Source: Aliitabrizicola sp031408575
Lineage (GTDB): Bacteria; Pseudomonadota; Alphaproteobacteria; Rhodobacterales; Rhodobacteraceae
Length of the DNA stretch: 45,462 nt
Assembly: GCA_031408575.1 (NCBI GenBank)
Contig: JANNWS010000054.1
Coordinates: 1-45,462, forward strand
Direction: 5' to 3'
Shown here piece by piece: positions 24,240 to 33,512 of the stretch (position 1 is the stretch's first letter; every line of letters begins with the position of its first letter). The notes below the pieces were generated by a model. The model worked only from the letters and a program-made list of their open reading frames with translations, ran no database searches and was not told the DNA's origin. The translations under genes were made by a program, and so were the position numbers.

Positions 24240-24676
24240 CGTCGCCCCATGACATCCTGCACCCCAAGAACTGGAAACCGGCGCAAGGCTATGCAAACGG
24301 CATCAGCGCCACCGGGCGGACGATCTTTACCGGCGGGATGATCGGCTGGAACGCCGAGCAGCAAATCGAGACGGATGATTTCGTGGCCCAGTCCGCACAG
24401 GCTCTGCAAAATATAGTCGACGTGCTGGCCGTAGGCGGGGCAGGGCCGGAGCATGTGGTCCGTCTGACCTGGTACATCACCGACAAGGCCGAATATCTGG
24501 CGCATCTCAAACAACTGGGCCGGGCCTACCGTGCGGTGATGGGGAGGCATTTCCCGGTCATGGCGATGGTGCAGGTGGTGGCGCTGATCGAGGATCGTGC
24601 CAAGGTCGAAATCGAGGCGACAGCGGTGGTACCGTTCGGGCATCCGCCCTCCACTGCCATGAAAATCGGGGGCTGA
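24236..24676 (+). CDS. RidA/YjgF-family protein lacking the catalytic arginine
   Basis: A 146-residue Rid-fold protein, slightly longer than classic RidA at the N-terminus. Hallmarks: FTGGMIGWNAEQQIE, QNIVDVLAVGGAGPEHVVRLTWYITDK, and VEIEATAVVP at the end. RidA hydrolyses reactive enamine/imine intermediates. That makes sense here because dearomatised 2-aminobenzoyl-CoA carries an enamine-type amino group that must leave as ammonia. However, aligning by eye to E. coli RidA puts Met109 (HFPVMAMVQV) where the catalytic Arg of FPARS lies, so it belongs to an Arg-less Rid subgroup. Role in deamination is inferred. Confidence 0.88.
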   Translation: MTSPHDILHPKNWKPAQGYANGISATGRTIFTGGMIGWNAEQQIETDDFVAQSAQALQNIVDVLAVGGAGPEHVVRLTWYITDKAEYLAHLKQLGRAYRAVMGRHFPVMAMVQVVALIEDRAKVEIEATAVVPFGHPPSTAMKIGG

Positions 24677-24678
24677 CC

Positions 24679-26304
24679 ATGCAGACCCTTGGCCGATCCG
24701 GGCATTCCGACCCTTTCACCCGTAATCTGCTGCCCCCCGCCGAGGATTGGCCCGACCTTCCCCAGACCGGTTTTGACTATCCCGAATGGCTGAATGCCGC
24801 GGTTGAGCTGACCGACCGCATGGTAGAGCGTGGCTTTGGCGATCATACGGCCCTGATCGGCAATGGCCGCCAGCGCACCTACAAGGAACTGACCGACTGG
24901 TCGAACCGCATCGCCCATGCGCTGATTGAAGATTATGGCGTAAAACCCGGCAACCGGGTGCTGATCCGGTCGGCCAACAATCCCGCGATGGTCGCCTGCT
25001 GGTTGGCTGCGACCAAGGCGGGGGCGGTGGTGGTCAACACCATGCCGATGTTGCGGGCGGGCGAATTGAGCCAGATTGTCGACAAGGCCCAAATCGGCCT
25101 TGCCCTGTGCGACACCCGCCTGATGGACGAGATCGTGGCCTGTGCCAAAGGATCGGTGTTTCTGAAGCAGGTGATCGGTTTTGACGGCACTTCGAACCAT
25201 GACGCGGAACTTGACCGTGTGGCTCTGACGAAATCGGTGCGCCTGACACCGCCGCTGACGGGGCGGGACGATGTGGCGCTGCTGGGCTTCACCTCTGGCA
25301 CCACAGGCGAGCCAAAGGCCACGATGCATTTCCACCGCGACCTGCTGATCATCGCCGATGGTTATGCGAAAGAGGTGCTGCAAGTCACGCCCGATGATGT
25401 GTTCGTCGGATCGCCGCCGCTGGCTTTCACCTTTGGTCTGGGGGGACTTGCGATCTTTCCGCTGCGGTTCGGGGCGGCTGCCGCCCTGCTGGAACAGGCC
25501 ACACCGCCCAACCTGATCGAGATCATCCAGACCTACCGCGCCACCGTCTGCCTGACCGCGCCCACCGCCTACCGGGTGATGCTGAAGGCAATGGCCGAGG
25601 GGGCCGATCTGTCGTCATTGCGCGCGGCCATAAGTGCGGGCGAGACCCTGCCCGCCCCGGTTTACGCCGAGTGGATCGCGCGCACCGGCAAGCCGATGCT
25701 GGATGGGATCGGCGCGACAGAGATGCTGCATATCTTCATCACCAACCGCTTCGACGATCATCGCCCGTCCAGCACCGGCCGCCCTGTGACCGGGTATGAG
25801 GCTAAGATCGTCGACGAGGCCGGCCAAGAGGTGGCGCGTGGAACGGTGGGCCGGCTTGCCGTGCGCGGCCCCACCGGGTGCCGCTACATGGCCGATGTGC
25901 GGCAGGCCAACTATGTCCGCGATGGCTGGAACCTGACCGGTGACAGCTTCTGGCAGGACGATGACGGCTATTTCCATTTTGCCGCGCGCAGCGACGACAT
26001 GATCATTTCCGCTGGCTACAACATCGCGGGGCCAGAGGTGGAGGCGGCCCTGCTCGCGCATCCCGCCGTTCTGGAATGTGCCGTCATCGGGCTGACGGAC
26101 GCTGATCGCGGACAGATCGTCGCGGCTTTTGTCGTGCTCGCACCGGGCCAGGCGGGCGACGACGGCATGACGCTTGCCCTTCAGGCCCATGTGAAAGCGG
26201 TGATTGCACCCTATAAATACCCCCGCCGGATCAGTTTCGTGGCCGCATTGCCCAAAACCCAGACCGGCAAGATCCAGCGTTTTCGCCTGCGCGACGGCAC
26301 ATAG
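24679..26304 (+). CDS. 2-aminobenzoate/benzoate-type CoA ligase (AMP-dependent)
   Basis: A 541-residue adenylate-forming enzyme. P-loop-like LLGFTSGTTGEPKATMH, the ATEMLHIFITN region, the TGDSFWQDDDGYFHFAARSDDMIISAGYNI hinge, and the C-terminal catalytic Lys in PKTQTGKIQRFRLRD. Similarity is to benzoate-family ligases, and the operon context points to anthranilate: ATP + CoA + anthranilate gives 2-aminobenzoyl-CoA, the substrate of the monooxygenase/reductase encoded at the start of the operon. It starts 2 bp after the RidA-like stop and is the last gene of the run; 126 bp with no evident signal separate it from mprF. Confidence 0.9.
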   Translation: MQTLGRSGHSDPFTRNLLPPAEDWPDLPQTGFDYPEWLNAAVELTDRMVERGFGDHTALIGNGRQRTYKELTDWSNRIAHALIEDYGVKPGNRVLIRSANNPAMVACWLAATKAGAVVVNTMPMLRAGELSQIVDKAQIGLALCDTRLMDEIVACAKGSVFLKQVIGFDGTSNHDAELDRVALTKSVRLTPPLTGRDDVALLGFTSGTTGEPKATMHFHRDLLIIADGYAKEVLQVTPDDVFVGSPPLAFTFGLGGLAIFPLRFGAAAALLEQATPPNLIEIIQTYRATVCLTAPTAYRVMLKAMAEGADLSSLRAAISAGETLPAPVYAEWIARTGKPMLDGIGATEMLHIFITNRFDDHRPSSTGRPVTGYEAKIVDEAGQEVARGTVGRLAVRGPTGCRYMADVRQANYVRDGWNLTGDSFWQDDDGYFHFAARSDDMIISAGYNIAGPEVEAALLAHPAVLECAVIGLTDADRGQIVAAFVVLAPGQAGDDGMTLALQAHVKAVIAPYKYPRRISFVAALPKTQTGKIQRFRLRDGT

Positions 26305-26430
26305 CCGCGCGACAGCGCGCCCGCCATCCCGCCTACCCGGAGTGTCATCCCGCTACGCCCGATTGCCGTGGCTGCGGCTTTCAGCGACAATGTTTCGATA
26401 TTCGCTCACACAGGCCATTTGTTGAGAATC

Positions 26431-29046
26431 ATGCCCCTATCGGACAAGGCCGCAACTCTATTGCAGACCCTGCGCGCCGCCTTTCCCTATATTCTGGCCG
26501 TGGCTTTATTTGGCTTTGGGCTTTACGCGGTCTCGCATCTTCTGGCCGATGTCAGTCTGGCCGAAGTTCTGGCCCAGGTGCACCGCACGCCGGTCAGCAC
26601 GCTGATCCTTGCGTTTTTGGCGACGCTGGGCGGGTATCTGTGCCTGTGCGGCTATGACTGGTCGGCGCTGCGCTATATCGGCAAGCCGCTGCCTTTGGGG
26701 ATCACCTTGACGGGCGGGTTGATGGCCTATGCCTTTGGCAACACCATCGGGCTGAGTGCCGTGTCGGGCGGTGCGGTACGATACCGCATCTATTCCGGGC
26801 TGGGGCTTGATGCTTATGACGTGGCGGCGGTGTCGACCTTTGCCGCTGTTTCATATGGTGTTGCGGCGACGGTGATTGGGCTAGGCGCTGTTGCGCTTTA
26901 TCCCGGACTGATGGGTGCGTTGGCACCGTTTCCGCCCCCGGTCATGCGCTGGATGGCGATCGGTCTGATCCTTGTGCTGGTGATGCCTCTGGTCGTTGCT
27001 GCGGCCCGCAAGGGCAGCCTGCGCTTTGGCCGCTTTACCCTGCGCGCGCCGTCTCTGCCGGTGTTGCTGGGGCAGGCGCTGTTCAGTATGGGCGACATCA
27101 CCCTTGCCGCACTGGCGCTGTATGTGCTTTTGCCGGGTGCCGATCTCGGCTTTGCGGCGTTTCTGGGCATCTTTGCCACCGCCACGATGGTCGGCATCCT
27201 CAGCCATGTGCCGGGCGGCGTCGGCGTGTTCGAAACTGTTGTGCTGGCGGCACTTCCCGCCTCGATCCCGGTCGAGAAGGCAGCGGCGGCGCTGTTGCTG
27301 TTCCGGTTGATCTACTTTGTCGTGCCGTTCGTTCTGGCCCTTGTGGTGCTGGCGCTATACGAGGCGCTGGTCGTCGTGCGCCGCGCCTCGGGGTTCGAGC
27401 CGCGCGGGCGGCTGGGCCGCAGGCTGGCCACGTTGGGGCCGGTGCTGGGTGCGATCAGCCCGATGGCCCCGGTCGTGCTGGCGGCGATGATCTTCGGGTC
27501 GGGGCTGTGGATGTCCTTCGCGGCCCTGATCCCCTCGTCGACCGAAGCCTCCGAGGCGCTGGAAAAGGTGTTCCCGCTGGTCCTGCTGGAAGGTGGGGCG
27601 CTGATGTCCAGCATGCTTGGCGCGGTGCTGATCGTGCTGGCGCTGGGCGTGGCCCGGCGTTCGCTGGGGGCGTATTGGCTGGCATTGGGGGCAATGGCCA
27701 TCGGCATCGTGGTGGCGCTGATCCATGTGTTCGATGTAAAGGGTGCGGCCACGCTGGGTGTCGCCATGCTGATCCTGCTACCGTTCCGGCGTGAATTTCA
27801 CCGCCGCACCAGCCTGATCCACGGGGCATTTTCACCGGCCTGGTTCCTTCTGGTCTGCGGCCTCATGCTTTCGGTCGGCTTTGTTCTGGTCTTTGCCCAC
27901 AAGGGAACGCCCTATTCATCGGAACTCTGGTGGCAGTTCGCCACGGACAAGGATGCGCCACGGGCGCTTCGGGCCGGCCTCATGCTGGCGCTGATGATGG
28001 CACTGGCGGCGCTGACGCTGCTGTTGCGCGTGCCGCGTTTGCATCCCGAACCGCCGGGAATCGATGCGTTGCACAAGGCCCAGCGAATCGTTGGCGCACA
28101 GCGCAACCCCGATGCCGCCCTTGCCCTGACCGGCGACAAAACCCTGCTGTTTTCCGATGACGGGCGCGGCTTCGTGATGTTTGGCGTGCATGGCCGCTCT
28201 TGGATCGCACTGGGCAGCCCGGTCGGCCCGTCCGATGTCGCGGCCGAACTGGGCTGGGCGTTTTGTGATACCGCGCGCCGCGCGGGTGCGCGCCCCGTGT
28301 TCTATGAGGTTGGCGAGGCTGACTTGCCGCTGATGCTGGATCTTGGCCTCAGTCTTCACAAGTTGGGCGAACGGGCGGTCATTGATCTGCAAACCTTTGC
28401 TCTGGACGGGCCGGACCGCAAAAAGCTGCGCGCCGCCCATGCACGGGCAATCAGGGACGGCCTTAGCCTGCAGATCGTGCAGCCACCGCATGACGCGACA
28501 CTTCTGGCGCAACTGGGTGAAATTTCCGGTGAATGGCTGGCCGCGCGGAACACCCGCGAAAAACGGTTCTCGGTGGGGCGGTTCGATGCGGATTGGCTGG
28601 CGCGCTGGCCTTTGGTGCTGGTGCGGCATCAGGACCGTGTTGTGGCATTTGCGAACCTGATGCAGACCGATGCCACGGCGCAGGCTACAATCGATCTGAT
28701 GCGCCATGCCGACAATGTGCCGGTCGGCGTGATGGATTACCTGTTCATCGAACTGATGCTGACCCTGAAGGCGCAGGGTGTGCCAGCATTTTCGATGGGG
28801 ATGGCACCGCTTTCGGGGCTTGAGGCACGCAAGGGCGTGCGCTTGTGGAACCGCTTCGGGGCCGCGATTTTTCAGCATGGCGGACATTTCTACAACTTCT
28901 CGGGTCTGCGGGCCTTCAAGGCCAAGTTCGACCCCCGGTGGGAGCCGCGCTATCTTGCGGTTGCTTCGGCCGCCCCCCCGATGATTCCCCTTGCGGATGC
29001 CGCAATCCTGATCGCCGGCAGCACGCGCGGTGTCGTTTCCGCCTAG
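26431..29046 (+). CDS. mprF: Phosphatidylglycerol aminoacyltransferase/flippase MprF
   Basis: An 871-residue membrane protein. The N-terminal half has about 14 hydrophobic segments and the flippase-like motif GNTIGLSAVSGGAVRYRIYSGLG, and later SHVPGGVGVFETVVLA. The C-terminal 300 residues form the cytosolic aminoacyl transferase (DUF2156) domain, with the segments FVMFGVHGRSWIALGSPVG, FYEVGEADLPLMLDLGLSLHKLGERA and FSMGMAPLSGLEA. MprF transfers Lys, Ala or another amino acid from tRNA to phosphatidylglycerol and flips the product, lowering surface negative charge and giving resistance to cationic peptides. Start at the ATG of MPLSDKA; an in-frame start at 26368 is possible but less likely. 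Which amino acid is used cannot be told here. Confidence 0.92.
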   Translation: MPLSDKAATLLQTLRAAFPYILAVALFGFGLYAVSHLLADVSLAEVLAQVHRTPVSTLILAFLATLGGYLCLCGYDWSALRYIGKPLPLGITLTGGLMAYAFGNTIGLSAVSGGAVRYRIYSGLGLDAYDVAAVSTFAAVSYGVAATVIGLGAVALYPGLMGALAPFPPPVMRWMAIGLILVLVMPLVVAAARKGSLRFGRFTLRAPSLPVLLGQALFSMGDITLAALALYVLLPGADLGFAAFLGIFATATMVGILSHVPGGVGVFETVVLAALPASIPVEKAAAALLLFRLIYFVVPFVLALVVLALYEALVVVRRASGFEPRGRLGRRLATLGPVLGAISPMAPVVLAAMIFGSGLWMSFAALIPSSTEASEALEKVFPLVLLEGGALMSSMLGAVLIVLALGVARRSLGAYWLALGAMAIGIVVALIHVFDVKGAATLGVAMLILLPFRREFHRRTSLIHGAFSPAWFLLVCGLMLSVGFVLVFAHKGTPYSSELWWQFATDKDAPRALRAGLMLALMMALAALTLLLRVPRLHPEPPGIDALHKAQRIVGAQRNPDAALALTGDKTLLFSDDGRGFVMFGVHGRSWIALGSPVGPSDVAAELGWAFCDTARRAGARPVFYEVGEADLPLMLDLGLSLHKLGERAVIDLQTFALDGPDRKKLRAAHARAIRDGLSLQIVQPPHDATLLAQLGEISGEWLAARNTREKRFSVGRFDADWLARWPLVLVRHQDRVVAFANLMQTDATAQATIDLMRHADNVPVGVMDYLFIELMLTLKAQGVPAFSMGMAPLSGLEARKGVRLWNRFGAAIFQHGGHFYNFSGLRAFKAKFDPRWEPRYLAVASAAPPMIPLADAAILIAGSTRGVVSA

Positions 29047-29351
29047 AGTTGCGCGACAGTTTGGCCACACAAGCGCCATGAATCAGTCAGATATAGGTCA
29101 CAACTCTGCCTCGCGGTTGCCGTTAACCACTGTCTAACTATCGTTAAGGTTGACAACCGGCTGCCATTCCTCTGCGCGTTGCCAATCCCTGCCGTGCTTT
29201 TGCCATCAAACGCACAACTTCAGGCAGAGGGTCTTGCGGGCAGGGAATGTCGGGGCAAAGCGCGCAGCGCGGATCCTCGAAAGCCGGGTTTTGGCACTGA
29301 CCTGACCGGAACCGCAACCTGCGGTTTCAGCCTTGCAGGAGTTTTGAAGCA
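29047..29351. other. 305-bp intergenic region upstream of ExeA-like gene
   Basis: No gene is supported. TTAA followed by seven bases and CTAAC at 29123-29138 is one mismatch from the alphaproteobacterial CtrA site (TTAA-N7-TTAAC). A TTGACA at 29150 could be a -35 element but lacks a convincing -10. AACCGCA and TGCGGTT at 29310-29326 form a perfect 7-bp stem with a 3-base loop, shortly before the AGGAG ribosome-binding site of the next gene. CtrA control is a low-confidence guess. Confidence 0.35.
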
Positions 29352-30563
29352 ATGTCTGAGCACGCCGTCTACAGCAGCGCCGAAGCCGTGCCTGTCCACA
29401 TCGCCAGCCGGGTCTGGCCAGCAAGACCGGGCTTCACCCATGCGCGTGATCTTGTCCGCGTCTCGACAGGCTTCAGCCGCGCCGAGCCGTGGGCCTTCCG
29501 CAGCATTCGCCACCCCGAGGCAAAGCCCGCGATCCCGGCGGCCGAGCCGCTGTTCCTGTCCGGCAGCCATCGCATCCACCTCAGGCACAGCGACCTGCGG
29601 CGTCCGATCTCGGAAAGCAGCTTTGGCCAGATCAGCGCGGCCCTGACAGACCCGGTCGTCACGACAGGCCCCGACAATGCCACCCGCCCGCGCCGCATCT
29701 CGCCGCACGATATCTATACCGGGCATTTCGGCCTGACCGAGCGGCCTTTTGCGCTGGTGCCTGACCCCGACTTTCTGTTCTGGTCGACGGAACATCAACA
29801 CACGTTCGCAGCGCTGGAATACGGTGTGCTGACCCGTGCGCCGATCACCCTGATCACCGGCGAGATCGGGGCGGGAAAGACCTTGTTGATCCATCAACTG
29901 CTTCGAACCGCGGCCAGCGACGTTCGGATCGGGCTGGTGTCCAACACGCACGGCGGCCCGGACGAAATGCTGCGCTGGGTCATGCTGGCGTTGGGTCAGC
30001 CCGCGCCTGCCGACAAAAGCTATCCCGGTCTCGTTGCCGCCTTTCAGGACTATCTGATTGCGGAATATGCCCGCGGTGCCCGCGTCGTGCTGATTTTCGA
30101 CGAAGCGCAGAACCTGTGTGCCGAGGCGCTGGAAGAGTTGCGCCTGCTAACCAATATCAATTCCTGCAAGGACGAACTGCTGCAACTGGTGCTGGTCGGT
30201 CAGCCGGAACTGCGCGAACTGGTCCAGCGTCCGGGGCTGGAGCAGTTTGCCCAACGCGTTGCCGCAAGTTATCATCTTTCCGCGATGGATGCCGTCACGA
30301 TGCGGGCCTATATCGCCCACCGCCTGCGCGTGGCTGGTGTCAAGAGCACCCTGTTCAGCGAGGCCGCGACCGATCTGATCCATCAGGCCACCGGCGGCAT
30401 CCCGCGCCGCGTGAACCAGCTTTGCGATCTGGCGATGGTCTATGCCTTTACCAGTGGTCAGCACAGCGTCGTCCGCTTTGCCGTGCAGCAGGTCTTGGAT
30501 GACGGCACGTTCTTTGGGGCAAACCCGGTCGGCGCCGCGCCCCTCATGGCCGCCGCTGAGTAA
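29352..30563 (+). CDS. ExeA/GspA-like AAA ATPase with N-terminal extension
   Basis: A 403-residue protein. From about residue 122 it matches the ExeA family: HFGLTERPFALVPDPDFLFWS, Walker A TGEIGAGKT, Walker B VVLIFDEAQN, then LRLLTNINS and GQPELRELV. ExeA-like ATPases assist secretion systems or polysaccharide/cell-wall-linked assembly. The first roughly 115 residues are Arg/Pro-rich, low in motifs and unlike the short start (MYLEFFGL...) of most family members. An AGGAG precedes the ATG, supporting this start. No secretion genes are nearby. It converges on the aminotransferase gene with a 10-bp gap. Confidence 0.85.
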   Translation: MSEHAVYSSAEAVPVHIASRVWPARPGFTHARDLVRVSTGFSRAEPWAFRSIRHPEAKPAIPAAEPLFLSGSHRIHLRHSDLRRPISESSFGQISAALTDPVVTTGPDNATRPRRISPHDIYTGHFGLTERPFALVPDPDFLFWSTEHQHTFAALEYGVLTRAPITLITGEIGAGKTLLIHQLLRTAASDVRIGLVSNTHGGPDEMLRWVMLALGQPAPADKSYPGLVAAFQDYLIAEYARGARVVLIFDEAQNLCAEALEELRLLTNINSCKDELLQLVLVGQPELRELVQRPGLEQFAQRVAASYHLSAMDAVTMRAYIAHRLRVAGVKSTLFSEAATDLIHQATGGIPRRVNQLCDLAMVYAFTSGQHSVVRFAVQQVLDDGTFFGANPVGAAPLMAAAE

Positions 30564-30573
30564 CACCGTCGCG

Positions 30574-31698
30574 TCAGGTCCAGTCAGCTAGCAGGCGGGC
30601 CACGCGGTGCAGCCCCTTGTCCAACTGCACGTCGGCTCCGCCGCCCACACCCAGCCGGATATGCGCCGGCTGACCGTAAGCGGCACCGGGCAGCAGGAAC
30701 GTCCGGTAGGGGGGTGCCAGCAGGCGCTGTGCAAATGCCTCGCCATCAATTCCGCCCGCCAGCCGCGCCAACCCGATCAGCCCTGCCATCGGGCGCACCC
30801 AGGACAGCTTTGGCTGATCCGCGACGAACTGGTCAAGCCGGTTCAGGTTGGCCCGTCCCTCGGCCCGCGCCCGGTCCAGTGCCGGGCGCAGCCGGTGCGG
30901 CCGCAGCGCGATCTCAGCAATAACTTCGCCCAGTATATTCATGATCTCGCTAGAGTTTTCGCGCAGGACCACCGCATCCATGATCACCCCCGGATCGCGG
31001 CAGATCATCCATCCCGTCCGCAACCCCTGCAACCCCAGTGCCTTTGACACACTGCCCGTCGTGATACCGCGCGGATAGATCCCCGCAATCGACGGCGCGC
31101 GCGCCCCCTCCCATTCCAGCCCCGCATAGACCTCGTCCACGATCAGCCAGGCCCCCACCCGGTCGGCAATCGCTGCAATTGCGCGCAACTCGGCCTCGCC
31201 CATCAACTGACCCGTGGGATTGTTCGGATTGGACAGAAAGATCAGCCGCGTGCGGTTGGTCACCGCCGCCGCCAGCCGGTCCAGCGGCAGCCGCCAGCCT
31301 TCGGCCTCGTGTCGCGCCACCGCCGTCACCCGCGCGCCGATGGCTTGCGCCAGCACCGCCGCCTGCGGCCAGCCGGGGGTTTCGGTAACAATTTCATCCC
31401 CTGCCAGCACCAACTGGCGGATCGCCAGATAATTCGCCTCTGCCGCCCCCGCCGTGATCAGCACATCATCGGGCGTGCAAATCCCCGCCAGCCCCGCCTG
31501 CAGGGTCACCGCCGCCCGCAACGCAGGCAGGCCGCGAAACGACTGTCCGTTCCAATCCAGCGGCAGGTCGGGGTCAAGGTCGGCCAGAAATTCCCCAAGG
31601 CGCGGCGAACGGGACAACGAGAACCCGACAATCGCCTCGGGTTGCGCCTCGGTTGTGTCCAGAAGATACTGGAACAGCGCGTGGATCTTGACCTTCAC
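30574..31698 (-). CDS. PLP-dependent aminotransferase, class I/II
   Basis: A 374-residue fold-type I aminotransferase. GAAEANYLAIRQLVLAGDE binds the PLP phosphate, SNPNNPTG is the conserved Asn-Pro-Thr-Gly loop, Asp and Tyr are in VDEVYAGLE, the Schiff-base Lys in GSVSKALGLQGLRTGW, and the carboxylate-binding Arg in HIRLGVGGG near the end. The substrate amino acid cannot be assigned. It is divergent from the lactonase-type gene over 41 bp, so the two may share a promoter region. Confidence 0.9.
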   Translation of the reverse strand: MKVKIHALFQYLLDTTEAQPEAIVGFSLSRSPRLGEFLADLDPDLPLDWNGQSFRGLPALRAAVTLQAGLAGICTPDDVLITAGAAEANYLAIRQLVLAGDEIVTETPGWPQAAVLAQAIGARVTAVARHEAEGWRLPLDRLAAAVTNRTRLIFLSNPNNPTGQLMGEAELRAIAAIADRVGAWLIVDEVYAGLEWEGARAPSIAGIYPRGITTGSVSKALGLQGLRTGWMICRDPGVIMDAVVLRENSSEIMNILGEVIAEIALRPHRLRPALDRARAEGRANLNRLDQFVADQPKLSWVRPMAGLIGLARLAGGIDGEAFAQRLLAPPYRTFLLPGAAYGQPAHIRLGVGGGADVQLDKGLHRVARLLADWT

Positions 31699-31739
31699 CG
31701 CTTGTGGCTCCTCTCGGGGTTGGGGAACGGGAACACGTC

Positions 31740-32498
31740 ATGCAAGCCGAAGAACTTGTAAAGGGGCGGCCTGTCAGTCTGACCGTGCTGGACTACGGCC
31801 TGTTCAAGGTCCACGCAAATTGCCGTGTGATCGGCATCGTGGGCTTCCTGATCCGCACCGACAGAGAGGAAAACATCCTTGTCGATACCGGCTTTCCCGC
31901 CACCTATGCCGATGACGCCGCCCGCGCCAGCGCACAGGACGGGCTTGGCAGCTTTGGCGAGGTGCTGGACCTGACCGTTCGCAACTTGCCGCAACACCAA
32001 CTGGCACTGGCGGGCCTGACCCCCGCCGATATCGACCTTGTGATCCTGACGCACAGCCATATCGACCATGTGGGCGGCATCGCGGGCTTTCCACAAGCCC
32101 CCATCCTGATGGCCGCCGCCGACCGGGCGGAACCGCGCCCGCTGTATTTCGGCAAGGCGCGCCCGATGGACTGGCCCGACCGGCGCTATGTCACCGTCAC
32201 GGATGACGCGGCACTGGCACCGGGGCTGACGCTGCTGCTGGTGCCGGGCCATGTGCCGGGGCAACTGGCGCTGCACCTCGATCTGCCCGACACCGGCCCG
32301 GTGATCGTGACCGGCGACGCTATCTCGCGCCCCGCCGAGATCGACGAGGGGTTTGATACAGCACATGACGCGAAGGCGGCGCGGGCAAGTGCCGCGCGGC
32401 TGATGCGGCGTGCCGCCGAAACCGGGGCTTTCGTCATCTACGGCCATGCGCCAGACCAGTGGCCTTTGCTGAAAAAATCCCCGTTGTCATATAGTTGA
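31740..32498 (+). CDS. MBL-fold metallo-hydrolase, N-acyl homoserine lactonase family
   Basis: A 252-residue metallo-beta-lactamase-fold protein. The di-zinc motif is LTHSHIDHVGG, further ligands are in VPGHVPGQLALHL (His) and VTGDAI (Asp), and the last in VIYGHAPDQW. The pattern and the N-terminal NILVDTGFPA resemble AiiA/AttM-type lactonases that open homoserine lactones, so quorum quenching or hydrolysis of another lactone is plausible. Start at the ATG after GGAACGGGA; an in-frame GTG at 31704 is an alternative. Substrate unproven. Confidence 0.85.
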   Translation: MQAEELVKGRPVSLTVLDYGLFKVHANCRVIGIVGFLIRTDREENILVDTGFPATYADDAARASAQDGLGSFGEVLDLTVRNLPQHQLALAGLTPADIDLVILTHSHIDHVGGIAGFPQAPILMAAADRAEPRPLYFGKARPMDWPDRRYVTVTDDAALAPGLTLLLVPGHVPGQLALHLDLPDTGPVIVTGDAISRPAEIDEGFDTAHDAKAARASAARLMRRAAETGAFVIYGHAPDQWPLLKKSPLSYS

Positions 32499-32676
32499 GG
32501 CCGGGTCGGATCAGTTCGCCTTCGGTGCCTGAGTTTCCGAGGCGCTTCGCTGGTTCTGCCGGATTGCCAGACGTTCACGCGGGACGAGAACCCCTTGCCT
32601 GCGGGCTTGGGCAATCAGACACTGTGACTGGCCACCGGACAGTTGATTTCGACTCTTTGGCAGAACACACCCCACA

Positions 32677-33396
32677 CTAACGCACATCCCGCCCCTGATT
32701 GAGGATGATAACATTTCCCGAACAGATATCTCCCGCTGGCGAGATGAGGAACCCGACCCAGGCGGCAATTTCCGACGGTTGCATCGCGCGGCCCTGCGGC
32801 ATCGCAGCAATCGCGCGGTCCAGCACTTCTTGCGACAGCACCCCGAACAACGGTGTTTCCGTCATGGCGGGGGCGATGGAATTGGCGGTGATGCTGTCGC
32901 GCGCATAGCGCCGTGCCAGATCCTTGGTCAGCGTATCCATCGCGGCCTTGCTGGCCCGGTAATGCGGCGGATCGAAGACATCGAAATTATACGCCCCATT
33001 GGACGAGATATTGACGATCTTCTTCACCCCAGGCCGCCCCAGCATCAACGGCACCGCCGCCTGACAGCAATGGAACGCCGAGGAAAAGTTAACCGCCATC
33101 TGCCGCTCGAACTCTTCCACCGGAATGTCGGGGAACTCTGACATGAAACAGGTTCCGGCATTGTTGACCAGCGCATCCACCCCGCCACAGCGCGCCTGAA
33201 GCCCGGCAAACGCCGTCTTGATTGCACCCGCATCGGTCAGATCGACGGGCAGGGGGATGAACCCCTCCTCTGCCATGTCGCCCAATGCACCTGTATCAAT
33301 ATCGATCCCCGCAACGCAAAATCCGTCCGCCAGCAGTCGTGCGACAATCGCCCGGCCCATCCCGCCCGCTGCCCCCGTCACCACCGCAATCTTCAT
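32677..33396 (-). CDS. SDR-family oxidoreductase
   Basis: A 239-residue short-chain dehydrogenase. NAD(P) motif VVTGAAGGMGRAI, NNAG motif (LVNNAGTCFMS), catalytic Ser in NISSNGAYN, YRASK for Tyr/Lys, and the terminal region FLISPAGDICSGNVIILNQG. Start at the ATG of MKIAVV with AAGGGGG upstream; the open frame is longer but runs through the promoter gap shared with the divergent GAF gene. The 178 bp between this gene and the lactonase-type gene hold no recognisable feature. Substrate unknown. Confidence 0.9.
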   Translation of the reverse strand: MKIAVVTGAAGGMGRAIVARLLADGFCVAGIDIDTGALGDMAEEGFIPLPVDLTDAGAIKTAFAGLQARCGGVDALVNNAGTCFMSEFPDIPVEEFERQMAVNFSSAFHCCQAAVPLMLGRPGVKKIVNISSNGAYNFDVFDPPHYRASKAAMDTLTKDLARRYARDSITANSIAPAMTETPLFGVLSQEVLDRAIAAMPQGRAMQPSEIAAWVGFLISPAGDICSGNVIILNQGRDVR

Positions 33397-33512
33397 GCCA
33401 ACCCCCTTGGAATTCCTGCCAACAGACTGGCCGATCCCGTCGGAAGTGCAAGCCACGGCGTGGTCCCCGCGCATCGCGTGTGATAGCTCGTTGTCATACC
33501 GGAAAGGGTGAC

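Noticed and set aside
32499..32676. Possible gene remnant between lactonase-type and SDR genes
   Set aside because: A minus-strand stretch reads QLSGGQSQ, similar to an ABC signature, but the surroundings do not match any ABC domain.
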